A stretch of DNA of 23,839 nt from CAYLLN01 sp036496265. GTDB taxonomy: Bacteria > Planctomycetota > Planctomycetia > Pirellulales > Pirellulaceae. Shown in pieces: positions 1 to 8,175 of this stretch. Location of the stretch: NCBI GenBank assembly GCA_036496265.1, contig DASXLL010000337.1:1-23839 (forward strand), written 5' to 3'. The first letter of the stretch is position 1. Every line of letters begins with the position of its first letter. The notes below the pieces were generated by a model, which searched no databases, was not told where the DNA came from, and saw only the letters and a list, made by a program, of their open reading frames with translations. The translations under genes and the position numbers were made by a program.

Positions 1-2
1 CA

Positions 3-596
3 CAGTGGAAATCATGGCTGGTCCGCGGTGCCTATTTTCTCGTCGCCTACTCAATCTTGGTCACAGTTTGGCTGGGCCTGCTATTAATTGGGGCGACTTC
101 TGTAGCAAACGTCTTGCTATGGCCCGCCGCTGCCCTCGCGATACCAACCGCCGTCTATACAGCGTTCCTCTTCGCTCAAGCCAAAGGCCGCGACCTCTGG
201 CAGAGCCCGCTGCTCAGCGTCCACCTCCTCGTCCACGCCTTGCTCGCCGGCGGAGCCGTCTGGCTCATGATTGCCGGGCTGAACAGTGCCGTCGATGAAA
301 CAATCGCCCACAATTTCACGCTCGTCGTCCTCGGAATCAGCCTCGCCACACTCATCGGCGAAGTCCTGACGACCCATCCCACCGTCGATGCCCGCCGCGC
401 TATGTCCATGATCTTGGGCCGACCGTTCGGCGCTTGGTTCTGGGGCGGTGGTGTATTGCTCGGCCACATACTGCCTGGCCTGCTGCTATTAACAGGCATC
501 GAGCAATCGCTACTCGCGCCCTTGATGATTTTGGCCGGCATTTTTGCCATCGAACGCTGCTGGGTTCTTGCTCCGCAGCGAATCGCGCTTAGTTAA
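3..596 (+). CDS. NrfD/PsrC-type membrane subunit of a molybdoenzyme (5' partial)
   Basis: The reading frame is open from the window edge, so the N-terminus is missing; 197 residues remain, compared with roughly 300-450 in the NrfD/PsrC/SoeC/DmsC group. About six hydrophobic helices are visible, at residues 9-31, 38-57, 71-92, 104-123, 145-166 and 168-190. The stretch between helices 2 and 3, YTAFLFAQAKGRDLWQSPLL, resembles the conserved NrfD loop YTG-L-..-K-RPLWN-PLLP. Proteins of this family sit in the cytoplasmic membrane and exchange electrons between the quinone pool and an Fe-S subunit. The gene lies 13 bp before a small ORF and about 310 bp before a large molybdopterin subunit, so it is probably the quinone-reactive anchor of that enzyme. 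The Fe-S subunit normally found in such operons is not visible and would be expected upstream. The family is clear, the substrate of the complex is inferred. Confidence 0.85.
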   Translation, partial: QWKSWLVRGAYFLVAYSILVTVWLGLLLIGATSVANVLLWPAAALAIPTAVYTAFLFAQAKGRDLWQSPLLSVHLLVHALLAGGAVWLMIAGLNSAVDETIAHNFTLVVLGISLATLIGEVLTTHPTVDARRAMSMILGRPFGAWFWGGGVLLGHILPGLLLLTGIEQSLLAPLMILAGIFAIERCWVLAPQRIALS

Positions 597-609
597 AAAT
601 GAGTGACGC

Positions 610-894
610 ATGATGGTAGACGAATTGTTAGACATGTATCGCGGCGGCGCTATCACCGGCTATCAGGTCGTCGTCGATTGCTTGCAAATGCTCGATCCCA
701 AAAATCCAGAGCCGGTTTTAGGGCACTTGCCGGCGGAAGTGCTCGAAGACATGTGGAATTACACCTGTCGGTACGATCCAGCGCGGATGCGCTCGTCGGA
801 TGGTGTTTTGCCAGGCATTGATCAAGTGAAGGCTGCCCAAAAATGGATTGAGGATCGAAGCCGGCAAAGCACCAGGCAGAATTTGGCATCGTAA
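610..894 (+). CDS. Small conserved-looking protein between membrane and catalytic subunits
   Basis: I do not recognise this 94-residue soluble protein. It begins with two consecutive ATG codons (610 and 613). It has no signal peptide or membrane segment, and it is acidic in its first half and basic at the C-terminus. Visible features are a helical start (DELLDMYRGG), a Cys in DCLQML, a WNYTCRYDPARMRS segment and a C-terminal helix with KAAQKWIEDR. It starts 13 bp after the NrfD-type gene and ends 13 bp before the GTG start of the molybdopterin subunit, so all three are almost certainly one operon. Its position suggests an accessory subunit or an assembly/maturation factor, but that is inference only. 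The tight spacing and unbroken frame make a real gene likely. Confidence 0.7.
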   Translation: MMVDELLDMYRGGAITGYQVVVDCLQMLDPKNPEPVLGHLPAEVLEDMWNYTCRYDPARMRSSDGVLPGIDQVKAAQKWIEDRSRQSTRQNLAS

Positions 895-897
895 ATC

Positions 898-901
898 GGA
901 G
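898..901 (+). promoter_or_regulatory. Ribosome binding site deciding a GTG start
   Basis: GGAG lies 6 nt before the GTG at 908. The alternative upstream ATG at 848 would overlap the preceding gene by 47 bp and has no comparable site, so this motif fixes the start of the large molybdopterin subunit at 908. Confidence 0.7.
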
Positions 902-907
902 TTACTC

Positions 908-3823
908 GTGACCGACCGCCTCAGTTGGATCGAAAAAACCGCTGTCTCCCTGGGTCTCATCGACCAGCGGCCGCATCATGACCGCGCCACTCAAAACGAC
1001 TCGGACGATGGCGTACTGACCAGCGCCGCCCCGCCGGATCAGTGGGACGATTGGACCGAAATCGAAACCCACGGCTGGCCCGGCACGCGCGTCGAAAAGC
1101 ATTATTCCCTCGTCCCCACAACCTGCTTCAACTGCGAATCTGCCTGCGGCCTCCTCGCCTTCATCGATAAATCCACCGGCGAAATCCGCAAGTTCGAAGG
1201 CAACCCATTGCATCCTTCCAGCCGCGGTCGGCTCTGCGCCAAAGGCCCGGCGACGATCAACCAGGTCAACGATCCCGACCGCATCCTGTACCCGCTCAAG
1301 CGCGTCGGCAAACGCGGCGAAGGCAAATGGGAAAAAATCGGCTGGCAGGAAGCAGTCGAGATGATCGCCGTCCGCATTCGCAAGGCCCTGGAAGAAAACC
1401 GCAAAAACGAAGTCGTCTATCACGTCGGTCGGCCGGGCCACGAGGGCTACATCGAGCGGGTGCTGCGAGCCTGGGGCATCGACGGCCACAACAGTCATAC
1501 GAACATCTGCTCCGCCGGCGCTCGTTTCGGCTACGCCATCTGGCACGCCTACGACCGCCCCAGCCCCGACCACGCCAACGCTGATTTCATCTTCCTCATC
1601 TCGTCGCACCTCGAATCGGGCCACTATTTCAATCCGCATGCCCAGCGGATCATTGAAGGCAAGCTCGCCGGCGCAAAACTCGCTGTGATGGATCCCCGGC
1701 TGTCGAACACCGCCTCGATGGCCGACTACTGGATGCCCACACGACCGGGCAGCGAGGCCGCGGCACTCCTGGCGATGGCTCTCGTCATCCTCCAAGAGAA
1801 ACTCTACGACACCGAATTCCTCAGCCGCTGGGTCAACTGGGAAGATTACCTCAAAGCGCTCCATCCGACGCGCGAAGTCACATTCGACCAATTCATCGAA
1901 GCCCTGAAAGCCGATTACGCTCGCTACACGCCGCAATATGCGGCCGACGAATGCGGCATTTCGGCCGACATGGTCGTGGAAGTTGCCCGCCGGATCGGCC
2001 GCGCGGGCCACCGCTTCGCCGCCCACAATTGGCGCGGTCCGTCGAGCGCTCATCTTGGCGGCTGGCAAGTCGCCCGCTGCCTGCATTTCCTCAGCGTGCT
2101 GGTCGGCGCGGTCGGCACCAAGGGCGGCACGGGCCCCAACGCGTGGAGCAAGTTCCACCCGCACTTTTTCGATAATCCCACGCCGCCCAACGAGTGGAAC
2201 GAGCTCCATTTCCCGCGCGAATATCCGCTCTCGCACTATGAAATGAGCTTTCTCTTGCCGCACTTCCTCAAAGAGGGCCGCGCCAAAATCGACGTCTATT
2301 TCACCCGCGTCTTCAATCCGGTCTGGACGTATCCCGACGGCTTCAGTTGGATCGAAGCCCTCACGGACGAATCCAAAATCGGCCTGCACATCGCTCTCAC
2401 GCCGACGTGGAACGAAACCGCGTATTTTGCCGATCTCATTCTGCCGATGGGCCACGGCCCTGAGCGGCACGACATTAACAGTTACGAAACCTACAGCGGC
2501 ACATGGCTCGCGTTCCGGCAGCCAGTGCGCCGCGTTGCCGCCGAGGCAGCCGGCAAAAAGGTGCAGCACACCTACGAAATCAACCCCGGCCTCGTTTGGG
2601 AAGAAGACGAATTCTGGATCGATCTCTCCTGGAACATCGATCCCACGGGCAAACTCGGCATTAAAAAGCACTTCGAAAGCCCCTATCGCCCCGGCGAAAA
2701 AATCAACATCGACGAATACTACCGCTACATCTTCGATCGCGTTCCCGGCTTACCCGAAGCCGCGCAAGCCAATGGCCTCGACCCTCTCGGCTACATGCGC
2801 AAATTCGGGGCGTTCGAAATTACCAAATCGACGTACGTCCGCCACGAGCGCAAGCTCAGCGGCGCCGAGCTCGAAGGCGTCAAGATCGATCCCGCGACGC
2901 ACGTCGTGCTCAAAGGCGGCAAAGCCACTGGCATCGAGCAAAACGGCGAGTGCGTCGAAGGCTTTCCGACACCCACCCGCCGGCAAGAGCTTTACTCCCA
3001 AACACTCGTCGATTGGGGCTGGCCCGAACATGCACTGCCCGGCTACATCGAAAGCCACGTCGATTGGCGGCAACTCGACATTCCCGCTGGCGAATTTTGC
3101 CTGTTGCCGACGTTCCGTTTGCCAACGCTCATCCACACCCGCAGCGGCTCCGCCAAGTGGCTCAACGAAATCTCGCAGAATAATCCCATCTGGCTGCACA
3201 CGTCCGACGCTCAGCGCCTGGGCATTAAAGACGGCGATATGGCCCGCGTCACCACCGAAATCGGCTACTTCGTCGATCGCGTCTGGGTCACGGAAGGAAT
3301 CCGCCCCGGCGTCGTCGCTTGTTCGCATCATCTGGGCCGCTGGCGTCGCGATAACGATGGCCCTAGTAGTCGCTGGAGCGGCTGCGTCGTCGATATCAAG
3401 CAGCCGAAAGCCGGCCAATGGCTCATCCGCCAAAAAAGCGGTCCGCAGCCGTTCGAGAGCAACGATCCCGACTCGCAGCGCATCTGGTGGCGCGACGGCG
3501 GCGTGCCTCAGAATTTGACGCACGCCGTGCATCCCGACCCCATCAGCGGCATGCACTGCTGGCACCAAAAATGTTCGGTCGAGCTGGCTCATGCCGGCGA
3601 CGACTACGGCGACGTCTTCGTCGATACCAACAAATCGCACGAAGTCTATAAACAATGGCTCGCCAAAACCCGCCCCGCCCCCGGCCCCTCCGGCCTCCGC
3701 CGCCCCCTCTGGATGAACCGGCCCCTCCGCCCCGCCGCCGAAGCCTTCTACATCAGCGGCGTTGCCGGGCAGTCGTCGCGCGATACCGTGCCGAGTGAAG
3801 AGACGTGGTATTACGTGATTTAG
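908..3823 (+). CDS. Molybdopterin oxidoreductase catalytic subunit, SoeA-like
   Basis: This 971-residue protein belongs to the DMSO-reductase (MopB) superfamily. The N-terminal 4Fe-4S motif is complete: C73-x2-C76-x3-C80 and C110 in the context GRLCAKG. The likely molybdenum ligand is C201 in NSHTNICSAG. No twin-arginine signal is present, so the enzyme should face the cytoplasm. Length, lack of a signal, the segments CFNCESACGLLAF, NSHTNICSAG and DRPSPDHANA, and the NrfD-type gene upstream all fit SoeA of the cytoplasmic membrane-bound sulfite dehydrogenase SoeABC. Other enzymes of this subgroup (polysulfide, thiosulfate or tetrathionate type) cannot be excluded from sequence alone. It forms an operon with the two genes before it. 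The proline-rich C-terminal extension (around residues 920-950) is low complexity. Residues 901-921 recur in a degenerate fragment at 17939-18002. The superfamily is certain; SoeA function is probable. Confidence 0.9.
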   Translation: MTDRLSWIEKTAVSLGLIDQRPHHDRATQNDSDDGVLTSAAPPDQWDDWTEIETHGWPGTRVEKHYSLVPTTCFNCESACGLLAFIDKSTGEIRKFEGNPLHPSSRGRLCAKGPATINQVNDPDRILYPLKRVGKRGEGKWEKIGWQEAVEMIAVRIRKALEENRKNEVVYHVGRPGHEGYIERVLRAWGIDGHNSHTNICSAGARFGYAIWHAYDRPSPDHANADFIFLISSHLESGHYFNPHAQRIIEGKLAGAKLAVMDPRLSNTASMADYWMPTRPGSEAAALLAMALVILQEKLYDTEFLSRWVNWEDYLKALHPTREVTFDQFIEALKADYARYTPQYAADECGISADMVVEVARRIGRAGHRFAAHNWRGPSSAHLGGWQVARCLHFLSVLVGAVGTKGGTGPNAWSKFHPHFFDNPTPPNEWNELHFPREYPLSHYEMSFLLPHFLKEGRAKIDVYFTRVFNPVWTYPDGFSWIEALTDESKIGLHIALTPTWNETAYFADLILPMGHGPERHDINSYETYSGTWLAFRQPVRRVAAEAAGKKVQHTYEINPGLVWEEDEFWIDLSWNIDPTGKLGIKKHFESPYRPGEKINIDEYYRYIFDRVPGLPEAAQANGLDPLGYMRKFGAFEITKSTYVRHERKLSGAELEGVKIDPATHVVLKGGKATGIEQNGECVEGFPTPTRRQELYSQTLVDWGWPEHALPGYIESHVDWRQLDIPAGEFCLLPTFRLPTLIHTRSGSAKWLNEISQNNPIWLHTSDAQRLGIKDGDMARVTTEIGYFVDRVWVTEGIRPGVVACSHHLGRWRRDNDGPSSRWSGCVVDIKQPKAGQWLIRQKSGPQPFESNDPDSQRIWWRDGGVPQNLTHAVHPDPISGMHCWHQKCSVELAHAGDDYGDVFVDTNKSHEVYKQWLAKTRPAPGPSGLRRPLWMNRPLRPAAEAFYISGVAGQSSRDTVPSEETWYYVI

Positions 3824-4026
3824 AAAATGCTGTTTGCGGTCCGTACCGTCCCTGGCGACAATAGTACCAACCGCCAAATAAAGCCGCCCAAGCAGATCCT
3901 AGACGCGAAATGCCTTGGAAATATGCAGGCCCGCTCGCGTATCAAAAGATGCAAGTGCGTTAACTAGATTTTAGCGCAATTTTCATCGAATGTACGGGCA
4001 CAAGTAGCTTAAACGGAACATCCAGT

Positions 4027-4308
4027 TTGCCAGCCGACTCATGGGCGATCGTGAGCTATGCTTCAAGCGCCGTGATTCCGATTTCCATAGAAACCGAAAT
4101 TCAAAGCGCCTGGAGTCGGGCCAATAGCCTGCTGTCCAGAGTGGACCATGATCCGCAGCAGGTAGCCGAAGTTATTTCCGACCTGCGGATTTGCATTGAG
4201 CATGTCAAGGAAGCCGGATTGTCTGGCGAACGAGAACTGTGGTGGCTAATTAAACGCTTGGCTGGGCTGAATGGCGGCTTGCATGAGCCGACATACATGA
4301 TCTCGTGA
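4027..4308 (+). CDS. Doubtful small ORF, unknown
   Basis: This is a 93-residue frame that can only start at a TTG, with at best a weak GGA upstream. The product looks protein-like: residues 20-80 form helical sequence with regular charge spacing (for example LSRVDHDPQQVAEVISDLR), and Trp and Cys are not unusual in number. I recognise no family. It stands alone between the molybdoenzyme operon and tRNA-Asp. The roughly 200 bp before it (3824-4026) hold no feature I can support. It could be a small gene, or an old remnant; the poor start argues for caution. Confidence 0.3.
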   Translation: MPADSWAIVSYASSAVIPISIETEIQSAWSRANSLLSRVDHDPQQVAEVISDLRICIEHVKEAGLSGERELWWLIKRLAGLNGGLHEPTYMIS

Positions 4309-4459
4309 CGATCCGCCGCCGGCCAACGTCCGCCGACTGTTCGAAAACAGCCAAATGACACAACGGCGGGCAGACAAAAAATGGGCAACGCGACCGCCAA
4401 AGTCGCTCAAGGCTCGCCAAGAAACGCCAAAGCCCGCGCGAACGCAGGCTTCGGAACAG

Positions 4460-4533
<74 letters not shown>

Positions 4534-4554
4534 TCGCTTGACAGCAAGCATTGA

Positions 4555-4582
4555 ATTCTAACGCGCAAGTCGCCACTCGCAA
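4555..4582 (-). promoter_or_regulatory. Possible sigma-70-type promoter for tRNA-Asp
   Basis: On the minus strand TTGCGA (4577-4582, four of six matches to TTGACA) is followed after 16 nt by TAGAAT (4555-4560, five of six matches to TATAAT). Transcription would begin near 4548, about 15 nt before the first base of the mature tRNA. Spacing and position fit a tRNA promoter, but the -35 match is only fair. Confidence 0.4.
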
Positions 4583-4760
4583 GGGCTTTAAATCCATCTC
4601 CAGCCGCGATCTTGCGACGGCGCAACCCGCGACACTACAAGTGCTTACGAACCGAATCAAGCAGCCTAGATTTAGTGAGCTATGGTTGCTTAGTGGATTG
4701 TGCCCGCACTGTTCGATCTTTCCAAATCGTTCGGCTTTGACCACGAGACGGTAGCCAGCC

Positions 4761-4907
4761 ATGCCCTATCCCATTTGGCGCGTCATTAACGTCGTCACCT
4801 GCTATGCAGGCCAGCTCGATCGCCAGCAGTGGGTCGTCATCTCGTTCCTCGTGCTCGGTCTGGGCCTGATCACGATGCGCGGTTTCGGCTCGCGGAGTAA
4901 TTACTAA
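4761..4907 (+). CDS. 48-residue single-span membrane protein coupled to a GGDEF gene
   Basis: The frame from the ATG at 4761 encodes 48 residues. A hydrophilic start with one Cys (VTCYAGQLDRQQ) is followed by one membrane segment at about residues 24-38 (WVVISFLVLGLGLIT) and a short basic tail. Its TAA stop shares the A with the ATG of the next gene (TAATG at 4905-4909), an arrangement typical of translational coupling. Such a junction is the main reason to think this short frame is real. I do not recognise the family. It may be a membrane partner of the diguanylate cyclase behind it, or a leader that sets its translation level. Confidence 0.55.
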   Translation: MPYPIWRVINVVTCYAGQLDRQQWVVISFLVLGLGLITMRGFGSRSNY

Positions 4908-5890
4908 TGAGTGCATTTGAGCTCGTCCTGCCTGGCCTGCCGATTCCTGTCGCCCTGGCCACTGTCGCACTCTTTGGCTATTTGTTCGGCCGTTTTCAGC
5001 GCTCCGGTAGCGCGCGCAACTCCGATACCACCCGCCGCGAGCTCAAACGTGCTCAGGCGGTTGTCGGCGACCTGGAAAAAATCGCCCATCGCGTCCGCCG
5101 CGAGCTGGCCCTGCATCACGCGAATCTCGCCACGTTCAAGCGCCGCGTGGGCGAGCTTTCGCAAAGTGCCGACGTCGCCGATTGGCAGCGCCTCTGCGAG
5201 GAAGCCGAGCGACTCCTCAAGCCGACGCAAGATCTCGCCATGCAGCTCGCCCATGCCTATGACGGCATCCGCCAACAAAGCAGCCGGCTGATGTCCTTCT
5301 CCGGTCAACGCTGCGACCCGCTCACCGGCCTTTGCAACCGGCAGGCCCTTCACGAAACGCTCGACAACTTCCTGACGATGCACAAACGCTACGGCATGGT
5401 GTTTTCCATCGCCATTTTCGACCTCGACCACTTCAACGCCTTCAACGAAGAGCACGGCGCCGTGCAAGGCGACCGGCTGCTCAAGCAAATCGCCGCGCTG
5501 CTCGACCAGCAAGCCCGCGATACCGATGTCGTCACCCGCAGCGGCGGCGAGGAGTTCATTGTTGTCCTGCCCGCGACTGAGCTGGCGGGCGCAACGATGT
5601 TCGCCGAGCGAATGCGGTCGCTCATCGCCCGCTCCTCGACGCAAACTATCAGCGCCGGCGTCGCTACCGTTTCCGAAGGCGACGATACGAAAATCTTTCT
5701 CACCCGCGCCGACACGGCCCTCTACGCCGCCAAAGCCGCGGGTCGCAATGCCGTCTATTGCCATAACGGCCACGATGCGTTTCCGGCCGCCAGCCAGGAC
5801 CTGCTCGCACCCCTGATGGACGAGTCGCCGCAGCCGCCCCTGGCAACCGCAGCCGCTACAGCGGCCACCGCAGCACTGGCCAAGCGATAA
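4907..5890 (+). CDS. Membrane-anchored GGDEF diguanylate cyclase
   Basis: This 327-residue protein probably makes cyclic di-GMP from two GTP. One membrane segment lies at residues 10-28. A charged, helical linker with coiled-coil character follows (about 36-130), and a GGDEF domain occupies about 137-290. DPLTGLCNRQ marks its start, FDLDHFNAFN carries metal and substrate residues, and the signature GGEEF stands at 213-217, which is the active variant. The inhibitory I-site RxxD is present as RDTD at 204-207, five residues before the signature, so product feedback is expected. The last 30 residues are Ala/Pro-rich and probably disordered. It begins on the stop codon of the 48-residue gene. No PAS, REC or other recognised sensor domain is visible, so the linker or the small partner may carry the input. 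Confidence 0.93.
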   Translation: MSAFELVLPGLPIPVALATVALFGYLFGRFQRSGSARNSDTTRRELKRAQAVVGDLEKIAHRVRRELALHHANLATFKRRVGELSQSADVADWQRLCEEAERLLKPTQDLAMQLAHAYDGIRQQSSRLMSFSGQRCDPLTGLCNRQALHETLDNFLTMHKRYGMVFSIAIFDLDHFNAFNEEHGAVQGDRLLKQIAALLDQQARDTDVVTRSGGEEFIVVLPATELAGATMFAERMRSLIARSSTQTISAGVATVSEGDDTKIFLTRADTALYAAKAAGRNAVYCHNGHDAFPAASQDLLAPLMDESPQPPLATAAATAATAALAKR

Positions 5891-5924
5891 TGGCGAGCCC
5901 TGGACCGAACTTTCACTCAGTCGC

Positions 5925-8123
5925 TCATTGTTTCACGACCACCGGCACATCGGCCTCGACGCTCACCAGCACATTCTTAAACGCCGGCGTCTTCGACTGC
6001 GGATCGATGTGGCGGGGAACAAGAACGTTCGCCTCGGGATAATACATTAACGCATTCCCAGCCCGGATTTCGGGAAATGGTCGAACCAGAATGTTGGCCA
6101 ATGAACCGACCTCGCTGCGAATTACCGCCCGCTGATTCTCAATCAAGTTCAGCCGCTGCATGTCTTCGGGATTCAGCAAAATCACATCCCGCCGATCTTG
6201 CCCACGATAAATGTCCTGGTCTTCATAGACGACCGTATTAAATTGCCCTTCACTTCGAACCGTCATCAGCCGCAAGGAACCATTGTTGACAGCCAATTCG
6301 GGCAGCGAATGCACAAACAACTTGGCCCGGCCGTCGGCAGTTGGAAATTTCGATCCGTGCAGCGTCCGGCCTGGAATCTGAAACTCCTGTTTCGTCCGCT
6401 CGATTTCGGCCAGTTGCTCAAATCCCGGGATGACCGCCGCAATCGCCGCCCGAATGTTGCCCGTGCTTCGCAGCTTGGCCCAGTCGATCGCGCTATTGCC
6501 GACCGTTCGCTCGGCGATCCCGCCCAGCACTTCGACTTCGCTTAGCGGCCCCTCGTGCCGCCGTGGCCCGCCGTCACTCAGTCGCACATAGTTGAACATC
6601 GACTCCTGCGTCGTCGGTTCCGGCTCTTCGTCGCGGGCCAGCACCGGCAAAACGATCGTCTCGCGGGCCAATCCATGCGCATGGCCCGTGTTCAGCGTCG
6701 TGTTGAGATAAACAATCTGCTCCAGTTGGCCGATCGCCTCCCCCGCAAACGTCGCGTCTGGATTCGAGCCATACAAATTGCCGCCGACGCAGAAGCCGAA
6801 CTTCAATCGGCCCGCATGCGCCGCTTCCACGCACGCCATCGTGTCCAGCCCCGCCGATGTTGGGAGCGCGATCTTAAACTCGAGTTCCAGCGCCTCGAAC
6901 ACCGCTTTTTTCAAGCTCGGCGCCACGGCCATGCTGCCGATGCCTTGCACGTTCGAATGCCCGCGGATTGGCATCATCCCCGCGCTCGGCCGACCGACCA
7001 TTCCTCGCATTAGCGCCAAATTCGTAATCGCTTGAACATTCTCGACGCCGTGAACATGGTGCGTGACCCCCATCGTCCAGCCGAAAACGGCATTCTTGGC
7101 CGCCGCATACCGCTCTGCGATCTGGTCGATCTCCGCTTGGCTCACGCCACTGCGCGCGTGAATCTCGCCCCACGGAATCGCCCGCAAATGACCCAACCAC
7201 TCGTCCGCGCCACTGCATTTCTCCCGCAAAAACGCCGCATCCTGGGCCCCCATCTCATCGATTCGCTTCGCAACGCCCGTCAGCAGCGCCAGATCGCCAC
7301 CGATGTGCGGCTGCACATACAGGGTCGCAATCTTCGTCCCGAATAGCAGGCTCCAGGGGCTTGATGGCACGCGAAAATTGATCAATCCCGTTTCTCGCAC
7401 CGGATTGATGACGATTACATCGCCGCCGCGATTACGGACCTTCATCAGCGTCGTCATCATCCGCGGATGATTGCTCGCCGGGTTGCCACCGATCAAGAAC
7501 ACGCAGTCGGCATGTTCAACATCATGCAAATCAACCGTCGCAGTGCCCGTTCCCAGTGCCGAATTCAGACCGACGCCACTCGCTTGATGGCAATAGTAGC
7601 TGCAGTTGTTGACATTGTTCGTGCCAAACTGGCGCGCCAAGAGCTGCAAAATAAAACCCGCCTCGTTGCTCGACCGACCGCTGGAATACCAAAACGTCTC
7701 GTCCGGCGGCGTCGCCTTCAATCGCGCGACAATATGATCGATCGCCTCTTCCCATGGCAGCGGCCGGTAATACTGCTCGCCCTCCGTCAAAATCACCGGC
7801 TGCACCAATCGCCCACACGATTCCAGTTCCCGCGGTGAAAACGCCTGAAGCTGCGCGACCGAATACGTGCTCCAAAACTCCGGCTTGATAGCTCCCTGCA
7901 TATCTGCGGCCATCGCCTGCAGCGACTTTTTGCAGACTTCCGGAAAGCTGCCGGCCTCGTTAACCATTCCGCCCTTTTGCCCGCCCATGCCCAACGCGCA
8001 AGTCTTGCAGGCGTTTTTGCTGCGCATCGCCCTCCACAGCTTCAGAAACCCGCCCATCTCGCGGGCTTTTTTGAGCGAATACAGAATCGCTCGCCAGCCA
8101 CCGCCGCTTTTCAGCCGTTTCAT
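5925..8123 (-). CDS. FdhF/YdeP-family molybdopterin oxidoreductase
   Basis: The 732-residue product has the layout of the formate-dehydrogenase-like YdeP group (about 760 residues). The N-terminus contains KNACKTCALGMGGQ with C39-x2-C42 and a further Cys at 64, consistent with a reduced or atypical Fe-S site. C178 followed by His in SYYCHQAS matches the molybdenum-ligand Cys/SeCys-His position of formate dehydrogenases. The segments FLIGGNPASNHPR and VINPVRETGL are typical dinucleotide-binding parts of the fold. There is no export signal, so it should be cytoplasmic. E. coli YdeP has been linked to acid resistance but its substrate is not settled, so formate should not be assumed here. An fdhD-type gene, often needed by such enzymes, is not in the window. 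It lies 52 bp after the HEAT-repeat gene on the same strand. Confidence 0.88.
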   Translation of the reverse strand: MKRLKSGGGWRAILYSLKKAREMGGFLKLWRAMRSKNACKTCALGMGGQKGGMVNEAGSFPEVCKKSLQAMAADMQGAIKPEFWSTYSVAQLQAFSPRELESCGRLVQPVILTEGEQYYRPLPWEEAIDHIVARLKATPPDETFWYSSGRSSNEAGFILQLLARQFGTNNVNNCSYYCHQASGVGLNSALGTGTATVDLHDVEHADCVFLIGGNPASNHPRMMTTLMKVRNRGGDVIVINPVRETGLINFRVPSSPWSLLFGTKIATLYVQPHIGGDLALLTGVAKRIDEMGAQDAAFLREKCSGADEWLGHLRAIPWGEIHARSGVSQAEIDQIAERYAAAKNAVFGWTMGVTHHVHGVENVQAITNLALMRGMVGRPSAGMMPIRGHSNVQGIGSMAVAPSLKKAVFEALELEFKIALPTSAGLDTMACVEAAHAGRLKFGFCVGGNLYGSNPDATFAGEAIGQLEQIVYLNTTLNTGHAHGLARETIVLPVLARDEEPEPTTQESMFNYVRLSDGGPRRHEGPLSEVEVLGGIAERTVGNSAIDWAKLRSTGNIRAAIAAVIPGFEQLAEIERTKQEFQIPGRTLHGSKFPTADGRAKLFVHSLPELAVNNGSLRLMTVRSEGQFNTVVYEDQDIYRGQDRRDVILLNPEDMQRLNLIENQRAVIRSEVGSLANILVRPFPEIRAGNALMYYPEANVLVPRHIDPQSKTPAFKNVLVSVEADVPVVVKQ

Positions 8124-8175
8124 TGCACTTTGCCGCTATCCCTCCGGGCGAGGGTTGGAGTGATGGTGTTGGAGT

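Noticed and set aside
902..2671. 589-residue open frame antisense to the SoeA-like gene
   Set aside because: It is a by-product of high GC in third positions. The composition is biased and no domain is visible, whereas the plus-strand frame has all molybdoenzyme motifs.
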